Source: Anthopleura xanthogrammica (Eukaryota > Cnidaria > Anthozoa > Actiniaria > Actiniidae). Taken from it: 64,000 bases of DNA. This document shows, in pieces, positions 32,791 to 46,800 of this stretch (position 1 is its first letter; every line of letters starts with the position of its first letter). The position numbers and the translations under genes are program-made. Location: contig OZ025214.1 of NCBI GenBank assembly GCA_964019055.1, positions 5,221,858 to 5,285,857 on the forward strand, given 5' to 3'. The notes beneath the pieces were generated by a model that searched no databases, was not told where the DNA came from, and was given only the letters and a program-made list of their open reading frames with translations.

Positions 32791-33125
32791 GGGAGCATTC
32801 ATTTTTTAGGAGGGGGGGGGGGGGGCGGAGGAATTAGAGGAATCAAACAGAAAAAAAATGCTGGCCCCCATGGTAAGGAATTGAATATTTTGATAACCCC
32901 CCCCCACTTCCAAATGTAAAAATTTTCTAGCCCCCCCCCCCCCCCCCCCCTCCAGAAAAAGACTAAAAAAAAAAAAAAAAAAGACTGTATTCTTATTCAT
33001 GACCCCCCCTGGTTCAACGTTAAAAAAACGTTGACCCCCCCTTTTTATCTAGTAATTTTTTAATGACCCCCCCCCCCCTAATTCCTCCGCCCCCCCCCCC
33101 CCTCCTAAAAAATGAATGCTCCCTT
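32791..33125. mobile_element. Palindromic MITE with long G and C runs
   Basis: Ends GGGAGCATTCATTTTTTAGG and CCTAAAAAATGAATGCTCCC, with runs of about 10-20 G or C at 32812, 32931, 33067 and 33090. TTA borders both ends. The runs are G-quadruplex candidates and also a likely spot for sequencing or length errors. Confidence 0.8.
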
Positions 33126-33556
33126 ACTCCACCCAAAGGTTTCCAATCATCAAATCAAATATCGTCAATTTTAGGCTATGGGGTGAGGGGAGGTAACTAG
33201 CCGTTACATGACCTTCCTATCTAATTCTTGGGGACCATTTCTTAACTTACAAGGACAGTTACTGCAGTAAAATAAACATTGGCTTGATGTTGAGTTGGTG
33301 GTGGACATTACGAAAAACAAAAAATATATAGAGAGCCCAATAAGTGAGCAAAAATCAAATGATACAGTACCTACTGAATACAAATAGCTGTAATCTCTCT
33401 GTTCAATTGATAAAAAGTAAGGTAACTTAAAATACTTGCCATTTGGAACCTCAAATTTCTGGAGAAGTTTATTTCAGTCTTCCAAGGCTTGGAAATACTT
33501 ACCACAGGAAGCCCAACAATACATCCAGGACGCCGTTCGCATTGCATGCTGGTCTT

Positions 33557-33645
33557 ATCTAACATGGCGGCCATCTGCACAAACTAAACCTGGAGGGAAA
33601 ACGAAATCTTAAATTATTGCTTTGATTCAACGTTAAAAACGCAAG
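33557..33645 (+). promoter_or_regulatory. Candidate TCERG1 first exon with YY1-like motif
   Basis: AACATGGCGGCCATC (from about 33557) fits the YY1 motif often placed at transcription starts. A donor AAG|GTGAGG follows at 33645/33646. The next acceptor in line is at 34833, eight bases before the TCERG1 start codon. A short 5'-UTR exon here is plausible but unproven; similar ATGGCGGCC words also occur in repeats in this window (20240, 21840, 26870). Confidence 0.35.
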
Positions 33646-34841
33646 GTGAGGTATCTTTTAGCCTCATATGTTCCTCTCTGAAGGAGAAGGAGGTATTTTT
33701 TGGGCTCTTTCTTGCATTTTTTGTGCCTAATACATTTGCGTTGACAAACAACCGTTCACGCCAAGCACATGTCTGTGTAAACTTGCTTACCAACTTTTAT
33801 TTCAGGTATTTGGCTTTGAAATGCAAAAATTGCAAACAAGAATTTAGAAGCTGCTACCTTATTGTGTAATTTTTTGCTTTTCTTGTCTCAAAATGGACGA
33901 AAATAGGTGGTTTTTGAATGTGGCTGAAGCAAAACAGTTTGACAAAGCAAGCTTGTGTTTTCATTCAAGCTAATTAGCCAATTATAACTTATATGTTCTT
34001 ATCCTTTTGAAGTAAGAAAGATTTTCTTGAGTTTTGCTGGTATATTTCTCGTTTAAATCTATAATTTTTAGACGTGATTTTATTTAGGGGCTGTAAAATG
34101 TTTAAGCTTATATTTCTGCGGTAGTTACAATTGTTCTTACAAGTGGTCCATGTCTTCCATCATTGAAGTGTCTCCAATTCTTTTTTTCCATGACTTCTAA
34201 TTTATTTTCTAAAGATGTATATATCATGATTCATGAAATTCACTCAGTTACTAGTTGTGCATAAAAATGGCAAGTAGAGTTTTAACATTCCACCATGAGA
34301 TGCATGATTCAACAATACCTGCTTACAACACCTCAGTATGTTCAATCTGTCTATTTACATCGCATGAAAACTAATTTCGTGCCCTGTGATTTTTTTAAAT
34401 TTAATGTTGTCTATTCACTGGTTTCTTAAGACCCATAAAGCATTTCGATTTGGCCCATTTGCAAGTACTTTCTTGATATAATTACTACCCAATTCAGGAC
34501 TGTATTTATTTGCATTCAAGCATGGTAGCACAGGCTATAGGAGACTGTTTGTTTGTGGCCGTGGAAATGTTTTTCAGTAGACAAAATATCTAATACTCAC
34601 TTGGATCTATCTTTCCATATTTTATTGATAGTTACACGATCCTACAATAAGTAAACCCAAATCAATGGTCTTTCTATTTCCTTTTCCTTCGTAAAAGATC
34701 AACTGCCCACCGAGCAAGCCACCATCTTTGTCATTATTGATGAGCATGCAATATTTTATTATAAAAATTGCAAATACGTCACCATATATTTTTTTTTACC
34801 TCCTAATAATAATATAACCATACTTTCTTTCAGTTTTTACC

Positions 34842-37800
34842 ATGAGGCCAGCAGTACCTCCATTGATGTCGCAAACAGGCCATCCCGTTAATACTGTAAG
34901 GGGACCAGTACCTGGAGGAGGACAAGCTGGAGGACCTGGTTCTCTGATGAGTCAACCTCCTGGTAGTTTTCAAGTACCTCCATTTGATCCACGAGCAGTG
35001 ATGCCAAACATAAGGAATCCTTTATTACCAGTAATGCAGGTAGGATCCTGTAGAGAGCATTTATTATTTTTATGAGGGAGGGGACCAGGGAGTTGTAGCT
35101 TCAAAATTTAAGTGCGATAGACCTTTCCAGAATTTGCTTGAGTAACCAGGAAACAATGACTGCAAGTCAAGGTTGAACTTGAAAAATGCAGTAAATTTAT
35201 GAACATTTCAAGTTCAACCTCGACTTGTTTTGTGGTCATACATGGAAGGCTCCAATTAGATTTATTGATAGGCAGTTCATTGTCAGGTCAGAGGAATATT
35301 TCACCTGTCAAACCCAAGTGTGGCTGGTCAGATGTCTAGAGAATGGGAATCATTTACCAGTCAAATAGTCATTTTTACTGGATATTTGTCCAATGACCAG
35401 TGCTTATTTGCAGCCTTGTTCAAGTATATTTAGGAGAGGTCTATTACAAAACACCTATAGAGGCATTATAAATGAGTTCTGCTTTAAAATCCACAGCCTG
35501 GTCCTCAAGGCATTCCACCAGCAGTTAAACAGCAACCTCCAATGATTGATAGCAATGGAGATATCTGGCTAGAAAACAAGACTCCTGAGGGGAAAACCTA
35601 TTACTACAATGCAAGAACAAGAGAATCCTCTTGGGAAAAACCTCAAAACTTAATCCCGCCACCAGGCAGCCAACCTCCACCACAAAAACAGGTCAGTAAG
35701 TGCAATGCTTTGAGGTTTTTTAATGTCTTTCTTGGAAAAATTTGACCTTCAAGCCTAAGCTTCATTTTGGTGATACATGGCCGGATCCAGGGGAGGAATG
35801 CAGGGGGTGTGCGCACTCCACCGTATCCCCCTCCCCGAGCAATTTTGTCCCACTGTTTTGAAGATACCCAATGCGAAATAATGTTTTCTTTCTTTGATTC
35901 TGAGGGTTGCACCCCCTCCCTGACAAAATCCTGGATCCGCCCCTGTGATATGCATGCTAAGGATTATTTTTATGTTTTTATCTCGTGGGAGTCAGTGATG
36001 ATGAACATTTCAGTTGTGCACCATGCCTCTTGTCTATAGGGTCTCAGTTGTCATTCTTGGACTTAGCATTACCTAAAACCAGTGATTGCTGATTGTTGAT
36101 TCATGTTTCTTTTGATGGGTCTTCAGTTTTTCTCCATTGGCAAAATCTATTTTGCTAAATTTCAATTGGATCTGAAAAATAGTGGTTGTCTGACTCTAAT
36201 AAGCCCTGAGGCTGTTTCAAGGGATGCCATTTCAGGTTTTGTTAAGATGGATGTTTTGCTTTTGATCTTTTAGGGTGAGGTGCAGCAGAATGCACCACAA
36301 GCAGCAAGTCGAGAAGGGGAAATCCCTAAACCGCAGGAGCATGGTGGTCAAGGAAATCCAGACCAACAGCAACAAGGAAATCAAGTACAGCAGCAACCAG
36401 CACAGCATCACCAGCAACTACATCAGCAACCTGGACAACACCAACCACCCCAACAACCTGGACAACACCAACCACCTCAACAACCTGGACAACAATTTCA
36501 GCCCCAGGTGCAGACTGGACCACAATTCCAAACACAGCAGCAACCACAGGGCAATCAACAACAAACTCCACAGCAACAACCACCATCATCTTTACTACTT
36601 CAGCATCCTGGACAATTACACCAACCACTGCCGCAACCTGGACCACAATTTCAGCCACTGCAGCCACCAACTGGACCACAGCACCAAACATTGCAACAAC
36701 AACAACAACCACCAAAGCATCAACAACCTGAGCAGCAGCCAGGGCAACAATCTCAGCAGCATCAACACCAACCATTGCCACAGTTTGCTGGACAGCAGCA
36801 GCAGCCTGGACAACAACAGCCTGGAAAACAACAAGGGCAACCAGTGCAACAACAGCAGCATGGACAACAACAGCAACCTGGACAACCTCAACCTGGACAA
36901 CATTTGCAGCCCGTGCAACACCAGCAGCAGCCAACGCTACAGCAGCAACCTGGACAACTATCACAACCTGGACAACTACCACAACCTGGACAACTACCAC
37001 AACCTGGACAACTACCACAACCTGGACAACTACCACAACCTGGACAACTACCACAACCTGGACAACTACCACAACCTGGACAACTACCACAACCTGGACA
37101 ACTACAGCAACCTGGACAACTACAGCAACCTGGTCAACACCAACAACCTGGACAACACCAACCAATGCAACAACCAATGCAGCACCAGCAGCCTGAACAA
37201 CAGATAGCAATGCAACATCAGCAACAGAATGTCCAGCAACAAGGCAATCAGCAACACCCAGGTCAGCAAGATCAGCAACATGGTCAACAAAAGCCTCCTA
37301 ATCAGCAAGGTGGACAACATTTTCCAGGGCCACAAAAAGCTCCTCAGCAACTTCCAAGCCTGCTAAATCAACAACTCAGGCCATTGCTCTCTCAATTACA
37401 GCGACCAGGACTTCTTCAAGGACCACCCTTCCGTCCCACAATGCTACCAAGGTAAAGCAATAATTGTAGTTGTATTTAACTGTTGATACATATGATAGTA
37501 GTGGTGATCATGATGACAGTGGTAGTGCGGAAGATGATGATAATGATGATGACCACAATAGTGATGAAGATGGTGATGGTAATGACCATCATGATCATGA
37601 TCATGATCATTACAGGTATGATGGCCGCTTAGTGATAAAGATGGTGATGGTAATGACCATCATGATCATGATCATGATCATTACAGGTATGATGGCCACT
37701 TAGTGATAAAGATGGTGATGGTAATGACCATGGTGATAATGACAACCATGGCAATGTCAATGATGATGATGACCATGATGATGATAATGACGATGATGAT

Positions 37801-40800
37801 GATGATACTAATAGTGATAAGAAATGTTATCAATAGAAGTGATGGGGATGGTGGGCAATGGTATTACAATTGCTAAGGATGATGCAGATGATGATAATGA
37901 TGATGATGATAAGAGTAATTTTTTGTTTCAGTCAAAACATGAGACCTCCAAACATGCTTCCTCACAACATGAACATGCCTCCCCCTGGCATGATGCCAGG
38001 ATTACCAAGAATGCCAATTCCTGGAATGCCACCACCTGGCCTCTTGCCGATGGGTATGCCTCCACCACGTGAATGGTCTGAGCACCGAACTGCTGATGGT
38101 AAAGTGTATTATTACAACTCCAGGACCATGCAATCTGTATGGGAAAGACCCAAAGAGATGGATCAACCACCACCACCTTTGACAGGTATGGTAGATAGTA
38201 TATATAACATCAAGGTTTTTGTGCTGGTTACTGAGCTAGAGCAACAAAAATCTCTTCTTCACCCCTAGATAATACAATTACCAGACAATTTCATCCACTA
38301 GTATCAACAGATTGATCATTATCCTCAAATTCAATTCTTATTGATACCCCAAAACAACCTCAATCAATCAAGTTCAGAGCATGGTTAATTCACAAATTAA
38401 ATTTAAATTTAGCCTGCTAGGTTTTGCAGAGGGAGGAAAAGTAAAGAACTAAGAGAGAACAACCACCCTCAGTGCCTACACCTCATACTAACTGTATGGG
38501 TCCCTGTAGTGGAGCTTTGCTCTGTGGGGTTGCCCTGTCCATGTGATGAAGTTTGTAAATCAAATCATAAATCAAATCAAGGGAGAGACCTACCGATAAC
38601 AATTTCTACTAAAATGTTGTGATATGTCCAGGAATCAAACCCGAGACCTAAGAGATGCGAAGCAAGAATTTATTACTACACTACCCTTGATTCTCTTAAA
38701 GGTTTCACATTTCTATTTCAATGATAGGAATGCCACCACAAGTGTTACCAGGAGTATTTCCTGGTCAAAAAGGACCTGAAGCTGGTAGTCTGCCTGGTCA
38801 GGGTGGAGGAGACAAAGATACTCAAAAGAGCCAGGAAAATGCAGCCAATAAAAAAGGAGAAAATGAAGGTTCGAAACGATGCTTCTTAAATAATCACATG
38901 GTCTGAAATGGGAAAACATTACACCCACCCAAAGGGCCAATAATGCTGATTAGTCCACTTCACAGTTCCTTGTGCCATCTTGAAAAGTAGCCCGGCCTCT
39001 ACATTGAAGCGAGATGAATGGTGAGCTTGCAATGATAGAGACGTGTAAATAATAATCGTCCAAGGTGTTAAAAAAGGTCTCTATCATTGCAAGCTTACTG
39101 TTCGTTTGCTTCGATGCAAAGGCCTGACTACCTTTCAAGATGGCACAGGGAACTGTGAAGGGGACTATTCAAAAATTGATTGATCTGATTCACTGATGGT
39201 GGTTTCTAGGTGGAGATAACATGGGTGAAGAGAATGACACAGGAAAACCAGTTGCCAGTCAACTTGTACCTGGTACAACTTGGTGCGTAGTATGGACAGG
39301 TACTGGTAAGGCATTCTTCTTTAACCCTACTACCAGACTGTCAATATGGGAAAAACCAGAGGAACTCCAGGATAATGAAAAAGTAGATGAAATCATTGAG
39401 AAAGGTCCTCCTAACAAACAGAAAGGTTAGTCTTTGAGGGATGTGAAAATGAATTGTTGGGAATGAGTATTCCCACCTGAAATAAGAGGAGAGGGAAAAG
39501 AAATTAGAGAAAGGGAATAACGAAGAAAGAGGAAGAGAAAAAAGGAAAAAGAAAGAATTCAGGGATCAATACAAGGTGATTACAGAATTAAGTGGGTGAA
39601 TTGAGTGGGTTGGAACTCTCTCTATGAAAATTTAATTTGTTTCCAAAATTAATTTTTGAAATGCTTAATTCACAGAATTTGTAGATTTTTTTTTCAAGAC
39701 TTGTCTATTTATGACCATGTCAACACATGTTCAAAAAAACCTTATGCAAACCCTGTTCCATCCCTTCAGTATTACTACTCTTAAAATGGAAAATGGCTTC
39801 CTTACCCACTAGTTTTGTTTTGATTATAGAAATAGTGATTCTGATTTTTACTGCCGAAGTTGGCTGTGGTCAACTGCTACTTTAATGTCTTATGTTTGAG
39901 TAATCTTGAGTAATAGCTAATTGTTTTTACATTATAAATGGGTAGAAAACAAGACTAGGAAATCTGTGAGTGAAGATGATGATGATGATGAACCAGAACG
40001 CAAGAAAATGAGGTACATTTCCTTGTTATGTACCCGCTCAGCTATGTCTTGCATAACATTTTGACCAGCTTTTGATGTCATATCGTAGTAAATAAGAGGA
40101 CGTACCATGCTGAACCTTCAGAAATTTGTTTTTTGCCATAACAAAGTCAAATAAAAAATCCAAAAATAAAGAGTTTGAAAGAAAAAACTGTTTCAAGCGC
40201 ATACTCGCATTTTTAATAAACTGATGAGTTTGATCAAAAAATGATCAACATGGTTGAAATCTGTGTTTATTCAGCTTCAAGGAAATATATACTTTTATAG
40301 ACATTAAATGAATAGTTCGTGAGACATCGGTCGCAAAGGTCCCCTGGTACCTTAATATAATTATTTATATCAGTACCGGTCATACCATTTGGACCTTATA
40401 TTCATGGATGATGTACAAATGAGGTGTCTGTAGTGCTGAAATAAATCTGATGTTTTTCTGTCCATTAATATCTAAGATAATTATGCTCTTGTCAATAGAT
40501 CCGACAGTGATGCCGAAGAAGGACCGATGGCTGTAGACCCAGAACCCACAGCCCAAGAAACATCTGCAAAATCAGTGAAAGAGGAAACAAAATCCCAGCA
40601 ACAACAAGAAGTACCAAGACATCAGAAAGGAGCACATAATGCTAGAAATATGCTGCCATTAGATGAGAGAATGAAGCAGTTTAGGGATATGATGTTAGAA
40701 CGAGGGGTAGGTGATAGTTCTACTTTTTTATCTACCTTTCTATTTTTATCCTTTTGTGTTGGACAATGTACTGTAGGAGCTTAAGAGTGGTTGTGTTTCT

Positions 40801-43800
40801 TACTAGTGGGGTTTAGTGATAATACAACTGAACCAATGATAATTTTGTATGACAAAAATGCATCATTATTTTCTGGTGACAAACATATATGACTCCACCC
40901 ACAAATGAAGGAACAGACCTTTTTGGTTTGGGCGCAATGTTTACCCATTTCAGACCATGTGTCATTCCCTAGAGTATAATTTCTTTGTTTAATGGTTACA
41001 CATGAGAAGACACATGAATATGGAGAGTGCATGTGGTCTGAAATGGGAAAACACATCTCTTTATCAGTCATGCAGCATTATGCATGGTTTATTCATTCAA
41101 ATTATTTTTGTAAACATTTTTATTCACTTTTCCACTTGTTGTCCAGAGTCTTTTCTCTGCTTTTTTCTGTCTTACCTTCTGCTAGACATTTTTAAGTGCA
41201 ACATGGGCTTAAGTTAACGTTATGTTTACAGAAAAGATAACCTTCACCATGCTTGACGCAGTTCCTGAAAAGCTAGAAGTATTAATTTGTCTTTAATATT
41301 TTCAGGTCTCGGCATTCTCAACCTGGGAAAAGGAACTCCCCAAAATAGTTTTTGACCCCAGATTTTTGTTACTGGTTCCAAAGGAGCGCAAACAGTGCTT
41401 TGAAAAGTTTGTTAGAACAAGAGCTGAAGAAGAAAGGCAAGAAAGAAAAAACAAGTCGAAGGAGAGAAAGGAAAACTTCAAAGAACTGTTGAAGGCTGCT
41501 AAGGTGTCTCATAAGTAAGTTTCTTGTAAATTGAGAGCTGGAAGTTGTAAGTTAAAATTAACAAATGGGAAATGCTAGAAATTTCAAAGTTAGTGTAAGC
41601 CCATCTATTGAACCACAATCTTTAATTGTATAATAAAATGGGAGAGTTTCTTTTCTTATTCCTCTTTCTCTTTATTATTCTGACCTTCTTTCTTCCTTCC
41701 TTTCTTCCTTTCTGTCTGTTTGGCAAGGAACAATTTCATTTCATCTGAAAAAAAACCTGTTGTTTGCTAAACTTAAAACATAAGTTTTGTGCAGATTTTC
41801 AATACAAAGCAGGCTAGTAAGGAAATGGAAAAAGTACCCAGTCATTTCACACAATTGGCTTTTCTCACTAAATTAACCATTTCTCACAACTTCAAGGCTC
41901 TATTCATTCGAACAAATAGATGCTTTAAAAACAAGAAATTCTAAAAAAAAAATATTCTTTTCTTTTCTTAATTTTTTCCCACCACTTAAAAATATTCCCA
42001 GAACATTCATTTTTCCACATAATTTAATGCTTCGTAACATCTTTTTACAGAACAACATTCAGTGATTTTGCTGGCAAATATGGCAAACATGATGCTTTCA
42101 AAGCAATTGAAAAGATGAAGGACAGAGAAGCATTGTTTACAGAGTATGTGGCTGAAATCAAGAAAAAAGACAAGGAGTCTTCCAAGACCAAGCATGATAA
42201 GGTAGGACAAGTTATATTGGGTTTTTGAGTTTCCTGGTGTAGCAGGTATGGCATAGACCATAGACAACAAGCAGATTGTGAAATGAGTGTCTGATATGTC
42301 ACAAAACCCTCACACAACAAAGACAATAGGCCGATATGATAATTTGTTTTGCTTGATAGTTACTAAATTGCCAACCAGAAATCTATTGGCAATCCAAAAA
42401 AGCAAATTGACAAAACCTATTGTTCAAATGGTTCATGGCACATTACAGCGCGACGCACAAAAGTATGACCACTTTTAATATATTCGCATACTTCTAAGCA
42501 CGGGCTTTTTGCTGCCAAACGAGTTTTACAAGCCTTATTTGGTAAAACCAGACAGCTTGGCATCAAATGTGTCTGTTTAACATACAAAATCCCGTGCATA
42601 GAAGTATGCGAATACATTAAAAGTGGTCATACTTTTGTGCGTCGCGCTGTAACATCACAATGGTAATGTCTATAAATATAATAATAATAAAATAAGATAA
42701 TGACCTATTTAGAAGTACTTTGTGATTTCATCTTTTGGAATTAGAATTGGCGGCTGGTTCAAATGTTAATCTTTCTGTTAGTCCAAAGTACACAACGTAT
42801 CTTACTCACTCAAAATCTGCTTGTTCTGATTGAAGAAAATCCAGCACTTTATAACCCTATAATTTCCCTCATTATTGGAAAATAGGTCAGCATATTTTGA
42901 GTTTTGCATCATCAAAGAGACAGAAATTACTGGTTTCAAATGTTGAAAGTTAATGTTGTTGGATTTTCTTTGATTCAAAATTTTGTTTTCCATTCTTTTT
43001 AAATGATGAGGATGTGAAAACAAACTCTTGGAATTGAAACAAAATATTTTAAAAATTATAATTTTTTGCAGTTTATTTTTAGCATACAGTACCTGTAGTT
43101 CATTCAGTCTTGAGTTAAAATTAATCCAGTCAGAAACCAACTTTGAGACAGAGTGACCCATCTTTCAGAGGGACAGTACATTGTTACTGGGTTTTACGAT
43201 GAATGTTTGACTGTATTGATTAATGCTTGTGGTAGATTGCAGATATTTGACAGTGTTAACGTTATCTCTAATACTATAAACACAGCATACAGTTGCCAAG
43301 CTAGCCGTGCTGGCCTGCATTTATAGTTGCTTTTTCATCACTCTTGATCCATGTTGTGAATAATCTGATCCATCACTAGAAGGTAAATGAAATTATTTCC
43401 AAATTACTTTTAGTTGTTCTGTTACTTAGACATCGCAATCAGCTGTTATCTCAGCTCAGTAGAAATTATATTTCATAAAAAAACATTTTTTTAGATTTTT
43501 CTTTCATTTTTTAACATTCTTTTCTATTAAGAAAGCAATTTTCCCACAGAGATTGATATACTTTTATCCCTTTGTATCTTTTGTGGAATATCAAAAGTAA
43601 AAAAAAATATGGTCTATTTTAAATTACCGGTACGCTTGATACTTGCTAAATAGCATTAAAAATGCATCTGATCCATGCCATGGAACAACTGTCAGATTTT
43701 TAACAAATCTTTGAACAACAGTTATCTTTTCCCATTTCATTCCAATCTCCCATTTCATTTCATTCCATTCTCCATTTCATTCCATTCTCCATTTCATTCC

Positions 43801-46800
43801 ATTCTCCATTTCATTCCATTCTCCATTTCATTCCATTCTCCATTTCATTCCATTCTCCATTTCATTCCATTCTCCATTTCATTCCATTCTCCATTTCATT
43901 TCATTCCATTCTTCATTTCATTCCATTCTCCATTTCTTTCCATTCCATTTTATTCCAATCTCCCATTTCATTTCATTCTCCCATTTTATTCCATTCTCCC
44001 TTTTCATTCCCTCTCAATCCCAGTGTAAGGACAATATAGCAATAAAATGATTTACTTCTGAAGAAACAGAAATGCTTTCTCTTTTTTCCTAGCATTCATG
44101 TTTTATCAAAAATCTCCTTTAATTTTACAGTCAAGTTTAGATTGCAATAGCAGTGTTCCTGCCTACTTGGGGACCCCTCTATCCTCTTCAAATTCTTATA
44201 TCTTAATTTGGTTTCTCTGAATCATGGGCTTTGTTAGATTCAATCTTTATTTTTCAGCAACCGTTCTTGTTGATCTGTTTATATATACCATGTTTTGTTG
44301 TTTAAAATATCAGGAAAATGGCTCTAATTTAGGACCATTCTGCACAGTCGTGTGTTTGCTGAAGCATTATAGCATACCCCTGGATGCCACTCTATCCTTT
44401 TATCACAACGTTATTCTTTGGCTGAAAAAATGTTAAAAGAAAAAGAAAAACAACATGGTGCCTTTGATTCCTTCAGGAAGTTCATTGGAATTAAAATTAA
44501 TTTGGACGAAATCATGGAAAATGGATGTAAATCCTTGATATTTAAGCTAAAATAACTTGTTTGGTGCAATTTTGGGACGAATTGAGTGAGTTCTAAAAAC
44601 CACCTCAAAAAAAACTAAAAAGTCACTTAGGCCGTTTTCATTATAACCCCTTCAATTATAATACTAAAGTTACAGTATGGTGCTTAAAAATATGAAAGTT
44701 TTCATATGTTATCTCTTAAAATTAATACTACAACATGCTTTATGTATATAAAGGTACGAATGAATTTTTAAAAAGATTTTGAAGTTTAGGAATTCTTATA
44801 TTTTTCTTTATTTATTGAGAAATCTGCTAATAGAAATAAAAATATATTTCTAGATTTTAAAAAAAATGCCAGTGTAAAAGCTTAAAAATGATTTAAGACA
44901 GTTTGCACAGGTTTAACTTGAATATTATAGAATAAACAGTATATACATTGAATAAGTTTTTTTGCCATGCAGAAAGTAATAAAATGAATCATAACAGTCC
45001 TGATTATCAATAAAAACATTCTAATTTTGTATTTCCTATATGGATTTTAGCTCCACAGTGACTTCTTAGACCTTCTGTCGGAACAGAAACTAGATGCAAA
45101 GTCCAAGTGGCATAAAGTGAAAGCTAGGATTGATGATGATCCAAGGTACAAAGCAATTGAAAGTATTGCAATCAGAGAAGAGTACTTTAGAGATTATGTA
45201 GCACTTCTTGAAAAGGTAGGACACTATAGCTAATCTATTAGCAATAATTGATAATTAATTTCTCTTTTACTCCAAAGGACTAAGGTCTGAAACTTCAGCA
45301 CAGTTCCAGTTCCGAGGATGAGCTAGGTCTAGGTCAAAAACTAGGTCAAGTTGGGATTGTAGGAATGCATTGTGGGAATTTGTTAGGGGACATATTTCCA
45401 AGATGGAATCCATTTGTACCCTATAACAGTCCCACAATGCAATGCAAAGCCAGCTTGACCCAGATTTTTCCTCCACCTCATAACAGCTAATACCAATTTT
45501 TCTCTTCAAATATCCATGAAATATTATACGAGTGAGCATATATAGCCAAGGCAATAAAATTACAGTTATCAAAACTTTTGAAAGGCATAGATCCCTAATA
45601 GGAAAATACCAAAGCAATCACACTTTCTCTCAATGAAATTTGTGCCATATTTTTGTGTGTTTCTCTGTTAGCCTTGCATCAAAGATGATTTTAAAGGGGT
45701 GTATGGATAATTACATTCTTGCATGAAAAGTGTAAGTTTTCCCATCATAGCTGAAAATAACATCCTAATGTTTTTTTGGATCTGAATCCGAAACAGAAGG
45801 GAAATTCAGAGAAAGAAAAGGAAAGAGAAAAACAGGAAAGAATAGAGGCCAGTATTCGTGAACGTGAACGTGAAGTCCGTGCTTCCCAGGCAGAGTTGGC
45901 CAAAGCCAGAGAAAAAGAGAAAGAGGTTCATCTCCGAGATAAAGCTTTTCAGCACTTCCTTGCATTACTAACAGATATGGTAAGAGAAATTTTGATTATG
46001 ATGACTCTTGATCAATGATCCGTACATAGTTTCTTTGCCATTCATCCAATGAACATGCAAAGTTGTAATTAACATTAATTTATGAAAATATACTTGGTGG
46101 ATTTTGTTTGTCCATGACTCACGGCATGGGAATGACAACATCCATTGGACAGATAACAGTGTGCGTGATCACTGGTCATCCAATCAGAAAGCTAGATCAG
46201 GAAACTGTTGCAGTCGAAGCAAGGCACATCATTACCATGAATGCTTCAGAGACTATTGCATTGCACACTCTTTAAATATGTTATAAATTTTCCTATTCTG
46301 TGAACCCAGGGTTTGCTTTAAACATTTTGATGTTATGTATAATTCTAGAGTTAGACATGTAACTCATTCCTCGTATTCTCATATCTGCCTAAACTTTTTT
46401 ACTCTCACAATACACCTTTACACACTCTAATAATTTTTTTGAATGAAGGTAGTCTGCCCACTGACCTATTGAGATAGTTTGTGATTAACCAGTACATAGC
46501 AATAAAAAATTGTGTCAAACGATTCATGATTCATTGTTTTAGGTTCGTAAGCCAGATGCAACATGGAAAGAGACCAAGAGAGCTCTCAGGAAAGACCACA
46601 GATGGTCAATGGCAGATGCTCTTCCCAAGGATGAAAAAGAAAAAATATTTAATGATCACATTGCAAAACTACATGGCAGAAAGAGGGAACAGTTTAGAAG
46701 ATTACTTGATGAAACATCTGAAGTAAGTTATCTAGTACTTGAAATATTCATTTCATAGTTTCTTGCCTTTGCTATAGCTCATAAAATGGTTAGTCTTTCT

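Larger units (their letters stand above)
31120..34833. other. Intergenic region between Rab and TCERG1
   Basis: Rab 3' UTR, repeats and the TCERG1 promoter/first non-coding exon are expected here. Repeats include an inverted GGTGGATCCAG / CTGGATCTGCCC pair (31908-32083), a diverged foldback element (32229-32410) and a poly-G/poly-C element (32791-33125). The rest is AT-rich with no recognised gene. Confidence 0.6.

Noticed and set aside
36275..37210. Long alternative frames in the TCERG1 Gln/Pro exon (310 codons plus, 294 codons minus)
   Set aside because: They are shadow frames of a CAA/CAG-rich exon. The frame with WW domains and matching splice phases is the real one.
43675..44028. A 117-codon Phe/His/Ser/Pro protein
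   Set aside because: It is translated 17-bp minisatellite in a TCERG1 intron.
42202..45050. A missing TCERG1 exon in the 2.8-kb intron
   Set aside because: The FF2 and FF3 exons join in phase and the joined protein aligns without a gap to what I know of CA150.
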